Source: Cenarchaeum sp. SB0662_bin_33 (GTDB taxonomy: Archaea > Thermoproteota > Nitrososphaeria > Nitrososphaerales > Nitrosopumilaceae). From it: a DNA stretch of 14,844 bases. Of this stretch, positions 1 to 6,956 are shown one piece after another. Numbering within the stretch: position 1 is the stretch's first letter; every line of letters begins with the position of its first letter. The DNA lies in the NCBI GenBank assembly GCA_009840065.1, contig VXON01000016.1, positions 1-14,844 of the forward strand, read 5' to 3'. The notes under the pieces are model-generated. The model was not told the origin of the DNA, made no database searches, and saw nothing but the letters and a program-made list of their open reading frames with translations. Position numbers and translations under genes: made by a program.

Positions 1-39
1 GGAAGTCTTTGGTTACTCATTATTATTTAAGGCAGGTAC

Positions 40-47
40 TTTATATA
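40..47 (+). promoter_or_regulatory. TATA-box-like sequence, left edge
   Basis: TTTATATA matches the archaeal box A consensus exactly. It would start a transcript near position 70, leaving a leader of about 130 nt before the first gene. Because the site is nearly symmetric, it could equally serve a gene running left out of the window. A second AT-rich site, TTTTTAATT at 182-190, lies closer to the gene. Nothing else recognisable was seen in 1-197. Confidence 0.3.
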
Positions 48-197
48 ACAGTTTTTCATTTGAATTTAAAGTATAGATTTGTATGAACGTTAATCAATTT
101 CACTATAGCCGTAGAACATCTAATGGTATAACCGTAAATTACCACCAACAGTTAATGCACAAAGACCCTGCCAACCATACGTTTTTAATTCCGCAGT

Positions 198-1199
198 GTG
201 TACTGTCGGCAGTTGAGTAGCCTAGATGACTTTGACAGGGAACTGTTAAACGAGATACAGCAGCAGTTTCCCTTGGAGGCATACCCATATCACAGGCTGG
301 CATCCGTACTAGATGCCAGATCAGAGAAGGTCATGGACCGCATCAGGGCGCTCAAGGAGTCAGGAATAATACGGCAGCTGAGTGCCATATTTGACACAAG
401 AAAACTGGGATACAAGAGCTCGCTGGTGGCCATGGAGGTAAAACCAGACAAATTAGTGGAGGTCGCCGATGCAATTAGTCGTCATCCAGGGGTTAGCCAC
501 AATTATGAGCGAAACCACAAATTCAACCTGTGGTTTACGATAGCCGTACCTCCAAGGCACAGCATACAGGATGAGGTGAACCGGTTTTCAGAGCTGGGCG
601 GCGTAAGGGCGACGCGGATGCTGCCCACGCTGCGCATGTTCAAGATTGGTGTAAAACTAGACATGAGCACAAAGAACAAGCAAGAGGTAAAACCATCCGA
701 GACAAAGAGAGAGATACGGCAGGAACCGTTTGGTGGTACCGAAAGGGATAAGGAGTTTGTAAGGGAGCTGCAGAAGGACCTGCCTGTGGTTGAACGGCCG
801 TTTCTACAGATGGCCAACAATCTAGATACGACCGAAGAGGGTGTGTTTTCGCGACTTAGATATTATGAGGAGACGGGCATAATGCGACGCTATGCCGCCA
901 TACTACGTCACCGGGATGCCGGATTTCTAGCCAACGGTATGATTGTCTGGAAGGTGCCCGATGACATAATAGAGAATATAGGAGAGCGGCTTGGTGCATT
1001 TCCGCAGGTGAGCCACTGTTACCAGCGTCCCGCATATCCGGACTGGCCGTATACGGTATTCTCGATGATACACTGCCGCACTAGGGATGAGGCATCACAG
1101 ATAGCAAAGACAATACAGTCACAGATAGGCATAGAGCACTACAATATACTCTTTAGTGAGCGCGAGTTCAAAAAGAGTCGCGTAGAGTACTTTGTGTAG
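198..1199 (+). CDS. ahbAB: Fused siroheme decarboxylase (AhbA-AhbB, Lrp/AsnC-like fold)
   Basis: Predicted to remove the acetate carboxyls of sirohaem to give didecarboxysirohaem, in the alternative (sirohaem-dependent) haem pathway; cytosolic. Two homologous halves are visible. Each has an Lrp-type winged helix-turn-helix followed by a RAM-like domain: residues about 10-155 (AhbA-like) and 184-333 (AhbB-like), joined by a charged linker. Signature segments are NHKFNLWFT around 106-114 and QRPAYPDWPYTVFSMIH at 276-292; the latter pattern is typical of AhbB. In most organisms these are two separate proteins of about 150-170 residues forming a heterodimer, so this gene encodes both in one chain. 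The start is GTG at 198; TTG at 213 is an alternative, and there is an in-frame stop at 186. It is often misannotated as an AsnC transcriptional regulator. It ends 7 bp before the convergent aldo/keto reductase gene. Confidence 0.85.
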   Translation: MYCRQLSSLDDFDRELLNEIQQQFPLEAYPYHRLASVLDARSEKVMDRIRALKESGIIRQLSAIFDTRKLGYKSSLVAMEVKPDKLVEVADAISRHPGVSHNYERNHKFNLWFTIAVPPRHSIQDEVNRFSELGGVRATRMLPTLRMFKIGVKLDMSTKNKQEVKPSETKREIRQEPFGGTERDKEFVRELQKDLPVVERPFLQMANNLDTTEEGVFSRLRYYEETGIMRRYAAILRHRDAGFLANGMIVWKVPDDIIENIGERLGAFPQVSHCYQRPAYPDWPYTVFSMIHCRTRDEASQIAKTIQSQIGIEHYNILFSEREFKKSRVEYFV

Positions 1200-1206
1200 G
1201 ACCCGC

Positions 1207-2199
1207 TCAGGCCACCGACGATTTTAGTTTGTAGGGAGGCCAGCTAGAATATATCTCGTATATCTCGGCCATGTCTTTATCTGACAGATACCTTCCATCA
1301 GATATGCAGGAGAACATCTCTATCTCCGAGGAGTCTACGACTGTGGGTAGTACAGAGCCCACCGCATCCTGCGAGAGTATGAACTTGATTGCCAACTCGG
1401 TTATGTTTAATCCGTTTCTATCGGCTATGGGACGCAGCTGCTCCACCTTTTTAAGGGCGGCCATTCGCCATTCAATCTTACGATCACGACGATGATCATT
1501 CTTTGGTATCTTTGTATCTGCGGTTATTTTGCCGGTCAGTATTCCGGATGCGTCAGGAACCCGAACCAGTATGTTGGCATTCAGTGTTTTGGCCTCCCGC
1601 ATCAGTTCGTTACCTGGGGTCTGCTCCAGTATGTTGTATACGGTCTGTATGGCGCCAACGTTCTTCTTTGACATGGCAGCAACCCCCTCATCCCTCCACC
1701 CTATGGCGGGGCCCAGCGCTACCTGGAGGGTTCTGATGGTGCCTTCCCGTACAAGACCGTCCAGATAGTTGAACGGCTCATCACTGCGTATGTGGTTCAT
1801 CTTGGGGTTGTGCAGCCCATACATCTCTATATGGTCCGTACGCAGCCTCTCCAGGGATGACTCAAGGGCCTTTTTGGTAAATTTAACATCAAACCGCTGT
1901 GGCAGCTCAGAGTGTCCAATCTGCTCAACTCCAGCAAAGTCATACCCATACTTGGTGGATATTACAACGTCATCCCGCACACCATCTAGGGCCTCACCTA
2001 GCAGCCTCTCACTCTTTCCTTTTCCATACATATCGGCAGTCTCAAAGAAGTTTATTCCGCAGTCGTATGCTTTCTTGATCATCCTCTTTGCCTCGTCCTC
2101 GTCTATCTTTCTGCCCCACCAGTCCAAGGCAATGGTCCATGCGCCAAATCCTATCTCGGATATTTTAATATCAGTGTTGCCCAGCTCTCTATACTTCAT
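1207..2199 (-). CDS. Aldo/keto reductase family oxidoreductase
   Basis: A 330-residue NAD(P)H-dependent carbonyl reductase-type TIM barrel; substrate unknown. The N-terminal strand-loop NTDIKISEIGFGAWTIA and the ADMYGKGKSERLLGEAL segment (55-71) are typical of the family. Of the catalytic tetrad, Tyr58, Lys83 (STKYG) and His130 (LHNPK) are present. The position that is normally Asp (family DTAxxYG) is Glu53, in ETADMYG. The NADP-binding C-terminal part (SSEIEMF, about 286-292) is recognisable. It is last in a leftward operon: its ATG overlaps the TGA of the upstream DUF1802 gene by 4 bp (ATGA), so translation is probably coupled. The 3' end faces ahbAB with 7 bp between stops. The family call is secure; the physiological reaction is not known. 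Confidence 0.88.
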   Translation of the reverse strand: MKYRELGNTDIKISEIGFGAWTIALDWWGRKIDEDEAKRMIKKAYDCGINFFETADMYGKGKSERLLGEALDGVRDDVVISTKYGYDFAGVEQIGHSELPQRFDVKFTKKALESSLERLRTDHIEMYGLHNPKMNHIRSDEPFNYLDGLVREGTIRTLQVALGPAIGWRDEGVAAMSKKNVGAIQTVYNILEQTPGNELMREAKTLNANILVRVPDASGILTGKITADTKIPKNDHRRDRKIEWRMAALKKVEQLRPIADRNGLNITELAIKFILSQDAVGSVLPTVVDSSEIEMFSCISDGRYLSDKDMAEIYEIYSSWPPYKLKSSVA

Positions 2200-2738
2200 G
2201 ATACTATACTCTGAAATTTTTCCAGTTGGAGTTTTATTTGTTTATCGTCCAGTATGGGCCGGCCGCCATCACATACGACATCAGAGTCCAGCCAAGACTT
2301 GCACCCCGAATACTCATCAAGTATGGGTATCTGTATTGGATTAATCCTGAACACCCTCAAGAATACCGCCTTGATTGGTCTTTGGGGCTGCCATGCACGC
2401 CGGCTCTGTATATACTCCCGGCTCCATATATGAAACTCCTCCAGCCTCTGTATTGTATCATCAGAGAGTATGTCCTGCTCGTGTAATACTTGGGCGTAGG
2501 AGGTTATAGTGTTTATGTTGCTAGGCGGTCTCTCTTGCCGCATGTAGTGTAGATATGGCTCCCTTATGTTGTGTGTAGTCTGATGCTCCCATGTGGGATA
2601 TAGCAGAAACCTGTCTGACTGTACTATAAAGCCCGAGGCCGCCTCCATTATGCCACCCTTGCGTAGTATGACCAGCTGCTCGCCGGACTCTAGGGCGCCT
2701 ATTATGGTGGACCACTCCTTGAGCATCATCTCCGGCAT
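2196..2738 (-). CDS. DUF1802 family protein
   Basis: About 180 residues with the features I associate with DUF1802: LKEWSTIIGALESGEQLVILRKGGI near the N-terminus, then DRFLLYPTWEHQ around 43-54. No biochemical function is known to me. The conserved Lys/Arg-rich and Trp/His positions suggest a nucleic-acid or nucleotide role, but that is a guess. The protein appears soluble, with no signal peptide or membrane segment. The start is chosen at ATG 2738, which overlaps the upstream stop as TGATG; GTG at 2741 (GTGA overlap) is equally possible and adds one residue. It sits between the Cld-like protein and the aldo/keto reductase in a tightly packed operon with overlapping start and stop codons on both sides. 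Confidence 0.75.
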   Translation of the reverse strand: MPEMMLKEWSTIIGALESGEQLVILRKGGIMEAASGFIVQSDRFLLYPTWEHQTTHNIREPYLHYMRQERPPSNINTITSYAQVLHEQDILSDDTIQRLEEFHIWSREYIQSRRAWQPQRPIKAVFLRVFRINPIQIPILDEYSGCKSWLDSDVVCDGGRPILDDKQIKLQLEKFQSIVS

Positions 2739-3406
2739 CACCCAAGACTCTCAATCAGTGGTATTATATCCTGTCTGACACATACCATCATAGGCGTGTC
2801 AGATACTACGTATTTGGAGATGGTAGTGGCGCGCAAGTCCATTATTAAATTCTGAAAGTCAGACAGATCATCGGTCTCAAATGCCAGCATAAAGTCCTGA
2901 TCGTCCAGCCCAAAGGAGTATGTCGTGTTTAGTATTATGTCTGGGTGTCTTTTGCTGACGGTTATATGCTCATTCATCATATGCTGCCGGGATTCGGCCG
3001 GTAGCAGGTACCAATCCCGAGTCTTTGTAAACGGATATACCACTGCGTATTTTTTGGGGGTCGTATCGGTTAGAAATGATAACGGGGAGTTGTTGCTGCT
3101 ATATACGGACGGCCTTGTACAGGAGAGGTAGGTGCGTGATGGTTCTATGTACTTTCCAAATACCGTGGAATGCAGTCTTACAGGAACCTTCTGCAGATCA
3201 GTGACAGACTTTGCACCAACCCATAGTAAAAAGTCAGACTCGGCCCGGATTCCCTGCGTGGAGTATGCCCTATATCTTACTCCAGATAGCTTGATTGCCT
3301 GCTCGGTCTCCTTGGCCGACTCGGACTTTCCCATGTCGGCGATCCATCTCCACTTTGGGTCCACGCGATAGAACATAAATCCAAAATAATATGTGTCATC
3401 GGCCAT
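2738..3406 (-). CDS. Chlorite dismutase/HemQ-fold haem protein
   Basis: A 222-residue member of the Cld superfamily (paired ferredoxin-like barrels binding haem b or coproheme). The C-terminal half carries the family hallmark: YPFTKTRDWYLLP (124-136), then RQHMMNEH with proximal haem ligand His147, then FGLDDQDFMLAFE (165-177) and a DLSDFQNLIMDLR helix. The distal residue that is Arg in true chlorite dismutases and Gln in HemQ falls on Leu159/Asn160 here, so chlorite breakdown is unlikely. A haem-handling or haem-synthesis role is inferred from ahbAB and hemA within 3 kb. It is first in the leftward operon with DUF1802 and the aldo/keto reductase. The ATG at 3406 lies about 29 bp after a TATA box, so the mRNA is nearly leaderless. 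Confidence 0.82.
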   Translation of the reverse strand: MADDTYYFGFMFYRVDPKWRWIADMGKSESAKETEQAIKLSGVRYRAYSTQGIRAESDFLLWVGAKSVTDLQKVPVRLHSTVFGKYIEPSRTYLSCTRPSVYSSNNSPLSFLTDTTPKKYAVVYPFTKTRDWYLLPAESRQHMMNEHITVSKRHPDIILNTTYSFGLDDQDFMLAFETDDLSDFQNLIMDLRATTISKYVVSDTPMMVCVRQDIIPLIESLG

Positions 3407-3430
3407 ATTATATGGTGATAAATCTGGGTG

Positions 3431-3440
3431 ATATATTTTA
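3431..3440 (-). promoter_or_regulatory. TATA box for the cld-DUF1802-AKR operon
   Basis: Read on the minus strand the site is TAAAATATAT, centred about 29 bp before the ATG at 3406. This is the spacing expected for a leaderless or very short-leader archaeal transcript. It lies between the stop of the upstream small membrane gene (3452) and the Cld-like start, so the operon has its own promoter. Confidence 0.5.
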
Positions 3441-3451
3441 ATGGTGTTTAG

Positions 3452-3751
3452 TTATCTGTCGGCATGGTGCTCGCGGAGAGCATCATACATCTCTAGGAAC
3501 TGATCAGGATCCGTCTGCCGATACTGTTTTTCAAGCAGACGCACCTTGCGTTCGGATATGGTCTCGCCACGCACTATCTCATGAAACTCCCTTATTATCT
3601 GGGAAGGTGTCTTTTTTATGTCATAGCTGTTCAGTATACGGTTTACAGAGCTCTTGCACATAGCATCATATATGACATACCGGTACAGCAGGTATCCGCC
3701 CAGACCGGCAATGGCTGCTAGTATCAATGGTATGATAAATGCTGTTGCCAT
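3452..3751 (-). CDS. Small membrane-anchored protein, unknown function
   Basis: I do not recognise this 99-residue protein. It has one hydrophobic N-terminal segment (about 4-28, including AFIIPLILAAIAGLGGYLLY) followed by a charged, helix-prone cytosolic or extracellular tail of about 70 residues (PSQIIREFHEIVRGETISER, then RKVRLLEKQYRQ). The tail looks like a small helical bundle or a protein-protein contact. ATG at 3751 is the natural start. A weak AT-rich site (GAAATATCGA on the minus strand, about 3771-3780) lies some 25 bp upstream, consistent with a leaderless transcript. It runs in the same direction as the Cld-like operon, 45 bp ahead of it, and is divergent from hemA. A regular amino-acid pattern and a clear membrane segment argue that it is real. 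Confidence 0.6.
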   Translation of the reverse strand: MATAFIIPLILAAIAGLGGYLLYRYVIYDAMCKSSVNRILNSYDIKKTPSQIIREFHEIVRGETISERKVRLLEKQYRQTDPDQFLEMYDALREHHADR

Positions 3752-4010
3752 TGCATATATCAGAACACTCTCGATATTTCATTGTTGTCTATTGGATATT
3801 ATGCGGAAATCCCACATTTGGCGGCCGATTCATCAGTGTGTCAACAGCAATTCATACGGGCAGCAGGACATCAATGATGGCCGGCTCCTTTCATCAATAA
3901 AACTCTGTAAGACGTAGGGTTCCCGCAGGCACGAATCCTTTATTCCTGTCGGAAGGAACGAGTCAATATCATAGTCTCTGCTGGTTCAGGTAGTGACTCG
4001 GAGGAACCCA
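3752..4010. other. Divergent intergenic region upstream of hemA
   Basis: This stretch separates the small minus-strand membrane gene from the hemA promoter. I see no tRNA, no clear inverted repeat and no credible ORF. It should hold the promoter of the minus-strand gene. A short TTCC-TGTC-GGAA dyad near 3944-3955 is too small to call. Confidence 0.4.
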
Positions 4011-4020
4011 ACATATAAAT
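4011..4020 (+). promoter_or_regulatory. Probable TATA box for hemA
   Basis: ACATATAAAT resembles an archaeal box A and predicts a transcript start near 4042. This would leave an untranslated leader of about 80 nt before the preferred hemA start at 4122. A ribosome-binding site GGAGGG at 4105-4110 fits such a leadered mRNA. Confidence 0.4.
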
Positions 4021-4104
4021 GCAAAATAACAGTATTTCGTTATGGTTATAGGCTTGCAGATGAACCTAAAACACGCGCCGCTGATAGGTGGTGGGATCAT
4101 GCAT

Positions 4105-4110
4105 GGAGGG
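4105..4110 (+). promoter_or_regulatory. Ribosome-binding site deciding the hemA start
   Basis: GGAGGG is complementary to the 16S 3' end and lies 11 nt before TTG 4122 but only 2 nt before TTG 4113, favouring 4122 as the translation start. Confidence 0.5.
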
Positions 4111-4121
4111 CCTTGGGCATA

Positions 4122-5357
4122 TTGACCCACATACTCAATGTCAGGGTAACCTTTCACACAATGCCCATGCACGTATTAGAGAGATATACAATCACAGATA
4201 AGGACATGGCATATGCTGCGTTTCAGGAGAGTGGAATTGATGAGTGTGTAATCGTGCAGACATGTAACAGGATAGAGATGTTCTGCAAGTGTTCGGAGCC
4301 GGATTATACAAAGATAACAGATGCATGGGCAAAAATTACAGGTCTGCCCAGTGGAGACTTTGAGCGTGTTCAGACAGACCAGGATGCGGCAGCCATGCAC
4401 CATCTGCTCAAGTTAGCCGTCGGGCTGGACTCTATGGTTGTTGGTGAGGAGCAGGTACTAGGACAGATAAAAGAGTCCATATCACAGGCTAGGGCTGCAA
4501 AGGCATCGGGAATCCACCTCAACACGCTCTTTGACAGGGCGATTCGGTTGGGCACCAAGATTAGAAACTCTACCGGTATAGGAAGGGGCGGTGTGTCGGT
4601 GGGTTCCATGGCAGTAAAGCTGGCAGAGGAGAGCATCAACAACATAAAGGATAAGAACATACTCATAATAGGCACGGGGGAGGTGGCCACATTGGTGGCA
4701 AAGTCGTTGGTGCGGCGCGGATACGACTTTTCGGCGGCCAGCCGCACACTGCGACGGGCAGCGGCATTCTGTAGCAAGATGGGAGGAACTCCTGTTGAGT
4801 TTCGTGGTGTTTTAAAGAACTTTAACATGTACGATGTGCTGTTTGTGGCTACCACTGCGCCGTTCTTTCTGGTGGCATATGATGCCGTGTCTAGTCTGCC
4901 CCGCAAGGACGGTGGTATGATGATACTTGATCTCTCAAATCCCCGGGCCGTTGATGAGCGGATAGCCAACATATATGGAATCAAGATGATGAATCTGGAT
5001 CAAATAGGCGAGATGGTAGAGCGCAACATAAAGGAGAGAAACAACAAGGTGGACATCATAGAGAGTATTATAAACGAGGAGGTGCCGGCCTTGGAGGCAT
5101 CGATGCACCGCCTAGAGGCCGAGCCATTGGTGAATGAGGTCTTTAGAAGGATGGGGAATGTGTGTGACCGGGAACTGATCCGGGCACTGCAGATGCTGGG
5201 CGATGCCGATGAGCGCACCACCCGAATAGTATCGGATATGAGCAGGGCCATTTTAGAGAGCCTAGCATCAACTCCCATGAACAACATACGCCATGCATCA
5301 GAACGGGGTGACAGGGAGACTGTAGAGGCGGCATCAAAAATATTTGACTACTCCTAG
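4122..5357 (+). CDS. hemA: Glutamyl-tRNA reductase
   Basis: Reduces glutamyl-tRNA(Glu) to glutamate-1-semialdehyde with NADPH, the first committed step of tetrapyrrole synthesis by the C5 route. Catalytic Cys48 lies in QTCNRIEMF. The family signature GLDSMVVGEEQVLGQIKES follows at about 101-119, then the NADPH-binding GTGEVA motif (about 184-189) and the C-terminal dimerisation helices. The frame is open back to GTG 3993, but the upstream part is unlike the family and covers a likely TATA box. TTG 4122 is preferred: it follows GGAGGG by 11 nt, starts right at the conserved THILNVRVTFHT, and puts the catalytic Cys at 48, the same number as in the Methanopyrus kandleri enzyme. It gives 411 residues, normal for the family. 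TTG 4113 is an alternative start. The stop lies 22 bp before deoxyhypusine synthase. Confidence 0.93.
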   Translation: MTHILNVRVTFHTMPMHVLERYTITDKDMAYAAFQESGIDECVIVQTCNRIEMFCKCSEPDYTKITDAWAKITGLPSGDFERVQTDQDAAAMHHLLKLAVGLDSMVVGEEQVLGQIKESISQARAAKASGIHLNTLFDRAIRLGTKIRNSTGIGRGGVSVGSMAVKLAEESINNIKDKNILIIGTGEVATLVAKSLVRRGYDFSAASRTLRRAAAFCSKMGGTPVEFRGVLKNFNMYDVLFVATTAPFFLVAYDAVSSLPRKDGGMMILDLSNPRAVDERIANIYGIKMMNLDQIGEMVERNIKERNNKVDIIESIINEEVPALEASMHRLEAEPLVNEVFRRMGNVCDRELIRALQMLGDADERTTRIVSDMSRAILESLASTPMNNIRHASERGDRETVEAASKIFDYS

Positions 5358-5379
5358 TGTCAGGATTTTATATCCCCAA

Positions 5380-6321
5380 ATGATACCACTACACATGATA
5401 CGGATGGGAGATGTCGTTGAGGATATTACAATAGATTCAGGGTCATCGGCGCGGGATGTCATAAGACAGATGGAGAATGCCGGGGGCTTTGAGTCTGTAA
5501 ACGTGGTGAATGGCCTAGACATAATGGAGTCCATGATTCATGATAAGGAGTGTCTGCGGTTCCTATCGTTCGTGGGGGCCACCATATCTACAGGACTGCG
5601 GGGCATAATCCGCTCCATGATACAGAAGGGATGGTTTGATATTGTAATAACCACATGCGGTGCGCTGGACCATGATATTGCAAGACATTACTCCTCATAC
5701 AATCAGGGGTCCTTCACCATGGATGATGGGCAGCTGGCCAAACAGGACATACACAGACTGGGTAATGTATTGGTACCCATGAGCAGCTACGGTCCTCTCA
5801 TAGAGGAGAAGATGCAGTCGTTTCTACAGAGGGAGTATAATAATGGTGTACGAAGTATGACCACCGCGGATGTCTGTAGTATGATTGGCAGGAACATAGG
5901 AGAGTCGTCGTTCCTATACTGGGCAGACAAGACAGATACCAAGGTGATAGTGCCGGGCATAGTGGATGGCTCGGTGGGTAGCCAGTTGTGGATGTTCAAA
6001 CAGAGTCATCCGGACTTTGTATTTGACATAGTCGGAGATTCAGAGATACTATCATCATATATATTCAAGGCCAAGAGGTCAGGCGCCCTCATGGTGGGAG
6101 GAGGCATATCCAAGCACCACACACTGTGGTGGAACCAGTACCGGGGCGGGCTGGACTATGCGTTATACATTACCACCGCCAACGAGTTTGATGGAAGTTT
6201 GAGTGGTGCGCATGTGCGTGAGGCCATATCATGGGGTAAGGTTACGGCCGGGGCGCGCCAGGCCACACTACACTCAGAAGCCACCATAATACTTCCATTC
6301 CTGTATGCGGCACTCATCTAG
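5380..6321 (+). CDS. dys: Deoxyhypusine synthase
   Basis: Transfers the aminobutyl group of spermidine to a lysine of archaeal aIF5A using NAD, the first step of hypusine formation. The diagnostic C-terminal block is intact: GGGISKHH, then YITTANEFDGSLSGAH, then EAISWGKV. Its Lys (residue 287 counted from ATG 5380) corresponds to the active-site lysine of human DHS (Lys329). The N-terminal LSFVGATISTGLRGIIRSMI block is also typical. Length is about 313 residues, normal for archaea. The frame is open to TTG 5344 inside hemA. ATG 5380 is chosen, but an ATTTTATATC box at 5365-5374 lies about 26 bp before ATG 5395, so a leaderless start there is also credible. Its stop shares the CTAG tetranucleotide with the convergent small membrane gene. 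Confidence 0.92.
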   Translation: MIPLHMIRMGDVVEDITIDSGSSARDVIRQMENAGGFESVNVVNGLDIMESMIHDKECLRFLSFVGATISTGLRGIIRSMIQKGWFDIVITTCGALDHDIARHYSSYNQGSFTMDDGQLAKQDIHRLGNVLVPMSSYGPLIEEKMQSFLQREYNNGVRSMTTADVCSMIGRNIGESSFLYWADKTDTKVIVPGIVDGSVGSQLWMFKQSHPDFVFDIVGDSEILSSYIFKAKRSGALMVGGGISKHHTLWWNQYRGGLDYALYITTANEFDGSLSGAHVREAISWGKVTAGARQATLHSEATIILPFLYAALI

Positions 6322-6551
6322 CCGCAGTCCAGTATTCCCAAGGTGCCATTACACTGAACATTATACGAGTCTATGCGCTCAAGCAGCACCTCGCATGTCT
6401 CTGGGTCCATATCCAGCAGATACTGCTCAATATCATATAACAACGCCTGATGTTCCACCCAGCAGGGGGGCATAAATACAACAATGCCAACAGCCATGAT
6501 GGCCACCAGTGCTAGAACAAGTCCCCTACGAACTGGCTTTTTGAATGTCAA
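6318..6551 (-). CDS. Small Cys-containing single-span membrane protein (hypothetical)
   Basis: I do not recognise this 77-residue ORF. A basic N-terminus (KKPVRRG) precedes a hydrophobic stretch (about 10-27, LVLALVAIMAVGIVVFM). An outward-facing tail of about 50 residues follows, carrying four cysteines (positions about 30, 53, 67, 76) that could form disulphides. Positive-inside topology would place the tail outside the cell. The only early start is TTG 6551, which overlaps the last 26 bp of the Alba gene, so it may be translated by coupling after alba. GTG 6506 and ATG 6497 would cut into the membrane span. The coherent basic/hydrophobic/polar layout supports a gene, but homology is unknown. 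Confidence 0.45.
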   Translation of the reverse strand: MTFKKPVRRGLVLALVAIMAVGIVVFMPPCWVEHQALLYDIEQYLLDMDPETCEVLLERIDSYNVQCNGTLGILDCG

Positions 6552-6885
6552 TCTCTATTGTGGATATGTTACGATTCTTTCCATCCGACGACTCCATGGA
6601 ATTGGATGATATACGGACATCGCCTATGGAGTATCCAACGGCGTTCAGTCGTTTCGAAATTGTAAGGGCCACATCAACGGCCTGCTTTATACGATAACCC
6701 CTAGCCTTCAGTGTTACGACGGGTGCTGACTTTATCTGTGTGAGTGTTGCATTTACATATGTCATAATGGGCTTGCCGCCTACAAATATTGTATCATGTT
6801 CCTGCCTTGTGTCACTCTCAGGAGCATCCAAGGATGCATCATCATCAGTCTCCACATAGGATTCAGCCACGGCCTCTTCAGTCAT
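6526..6885 (-). CDS. albA: Alba family DNA/RNA-binding protein with acidic N-terminal tail
   Basis: Archaeal chromatin and RNA-binding protein that dimerises and coats DNA. The Alba domain covers about residues 32-117: IFVGGKPIMTYVNATL, then KARGYRIKQAVDVAL, an ISSNSMES loop, and a terminal STIEIDIQK strand. These align with the canonical GKKPVMNYV, KARGRAISKAVD and RVSTIEI motifs. The usual acetylatable Lys-Lys pair of Sulfolobus Alba is represented by a single Lys in GGKP. The first 30 residues are unusually acidic (EEAVAES, ETDDDASLDAPESD) and are absent from standard Alba proteins of 90-95 residues. The start is ATG 6885, about 26 bp from a strong TATA box; GTG 6888 adds one residue. The small membrane ORF overlaps its 3' end. 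Confidence 0.88.
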   Translation of the reverse strand: MTEEAVAESYVETDDDASLDAPESDTRQEHDTIFVGGKPIMTYVNATLTQIKSAPVVTLKARGYRIKQAVDVALTISKRLNAVGYSIGDVRISSNSMESSDGKNRNISTIEIDIQKASS

Positions 6886-6906
6886 CACATATCAGAGTTA
6901 TTATGG

Positions 6907-6916
6907 TTTATTAAAT
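6907..6916 (-). promoter_or_regulatory. TATA box for albA
   Basis: On the minus strand the site reads ATTTAATAAA, centred 26 bp before ATG 6885. This is ideal geometry for a leaderless transcript starting at the AUG, and it decides between ATG 6885 and GTG 6888. Confidence 0.6.
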
Positions 6917-6956
6917 GATTTAGGTTACCCATACGTCTACAGGGATGGACAGGACT

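Noticed and set aside
198..1199. Pair of Lrp/AsnC transcription regulators
   Set aside because: The fold is Lrp-like, but the NHKFNLWFT and YPDWPYTVF segments and the haem neighbours fit siroheme decarboxylase better.
2738..3406. Functional chlorite dismutase
   Set aside because: The distal Arg needed for chlorite breakdown is missing; only the fold and proximal His are supported.
3752..4120. tRNA or small RNA gene upstream of hemA
   Set aside because: No T-arm GGTTCGAATCC-like block, acceptor pairing or C/D box pair could be found.
4370..4984. 204-codon minus-strand ORF opposite hemA
   Set aside because: It mirrors hemA coding sequence and has no recognisable domain; hemA is unambiguous.
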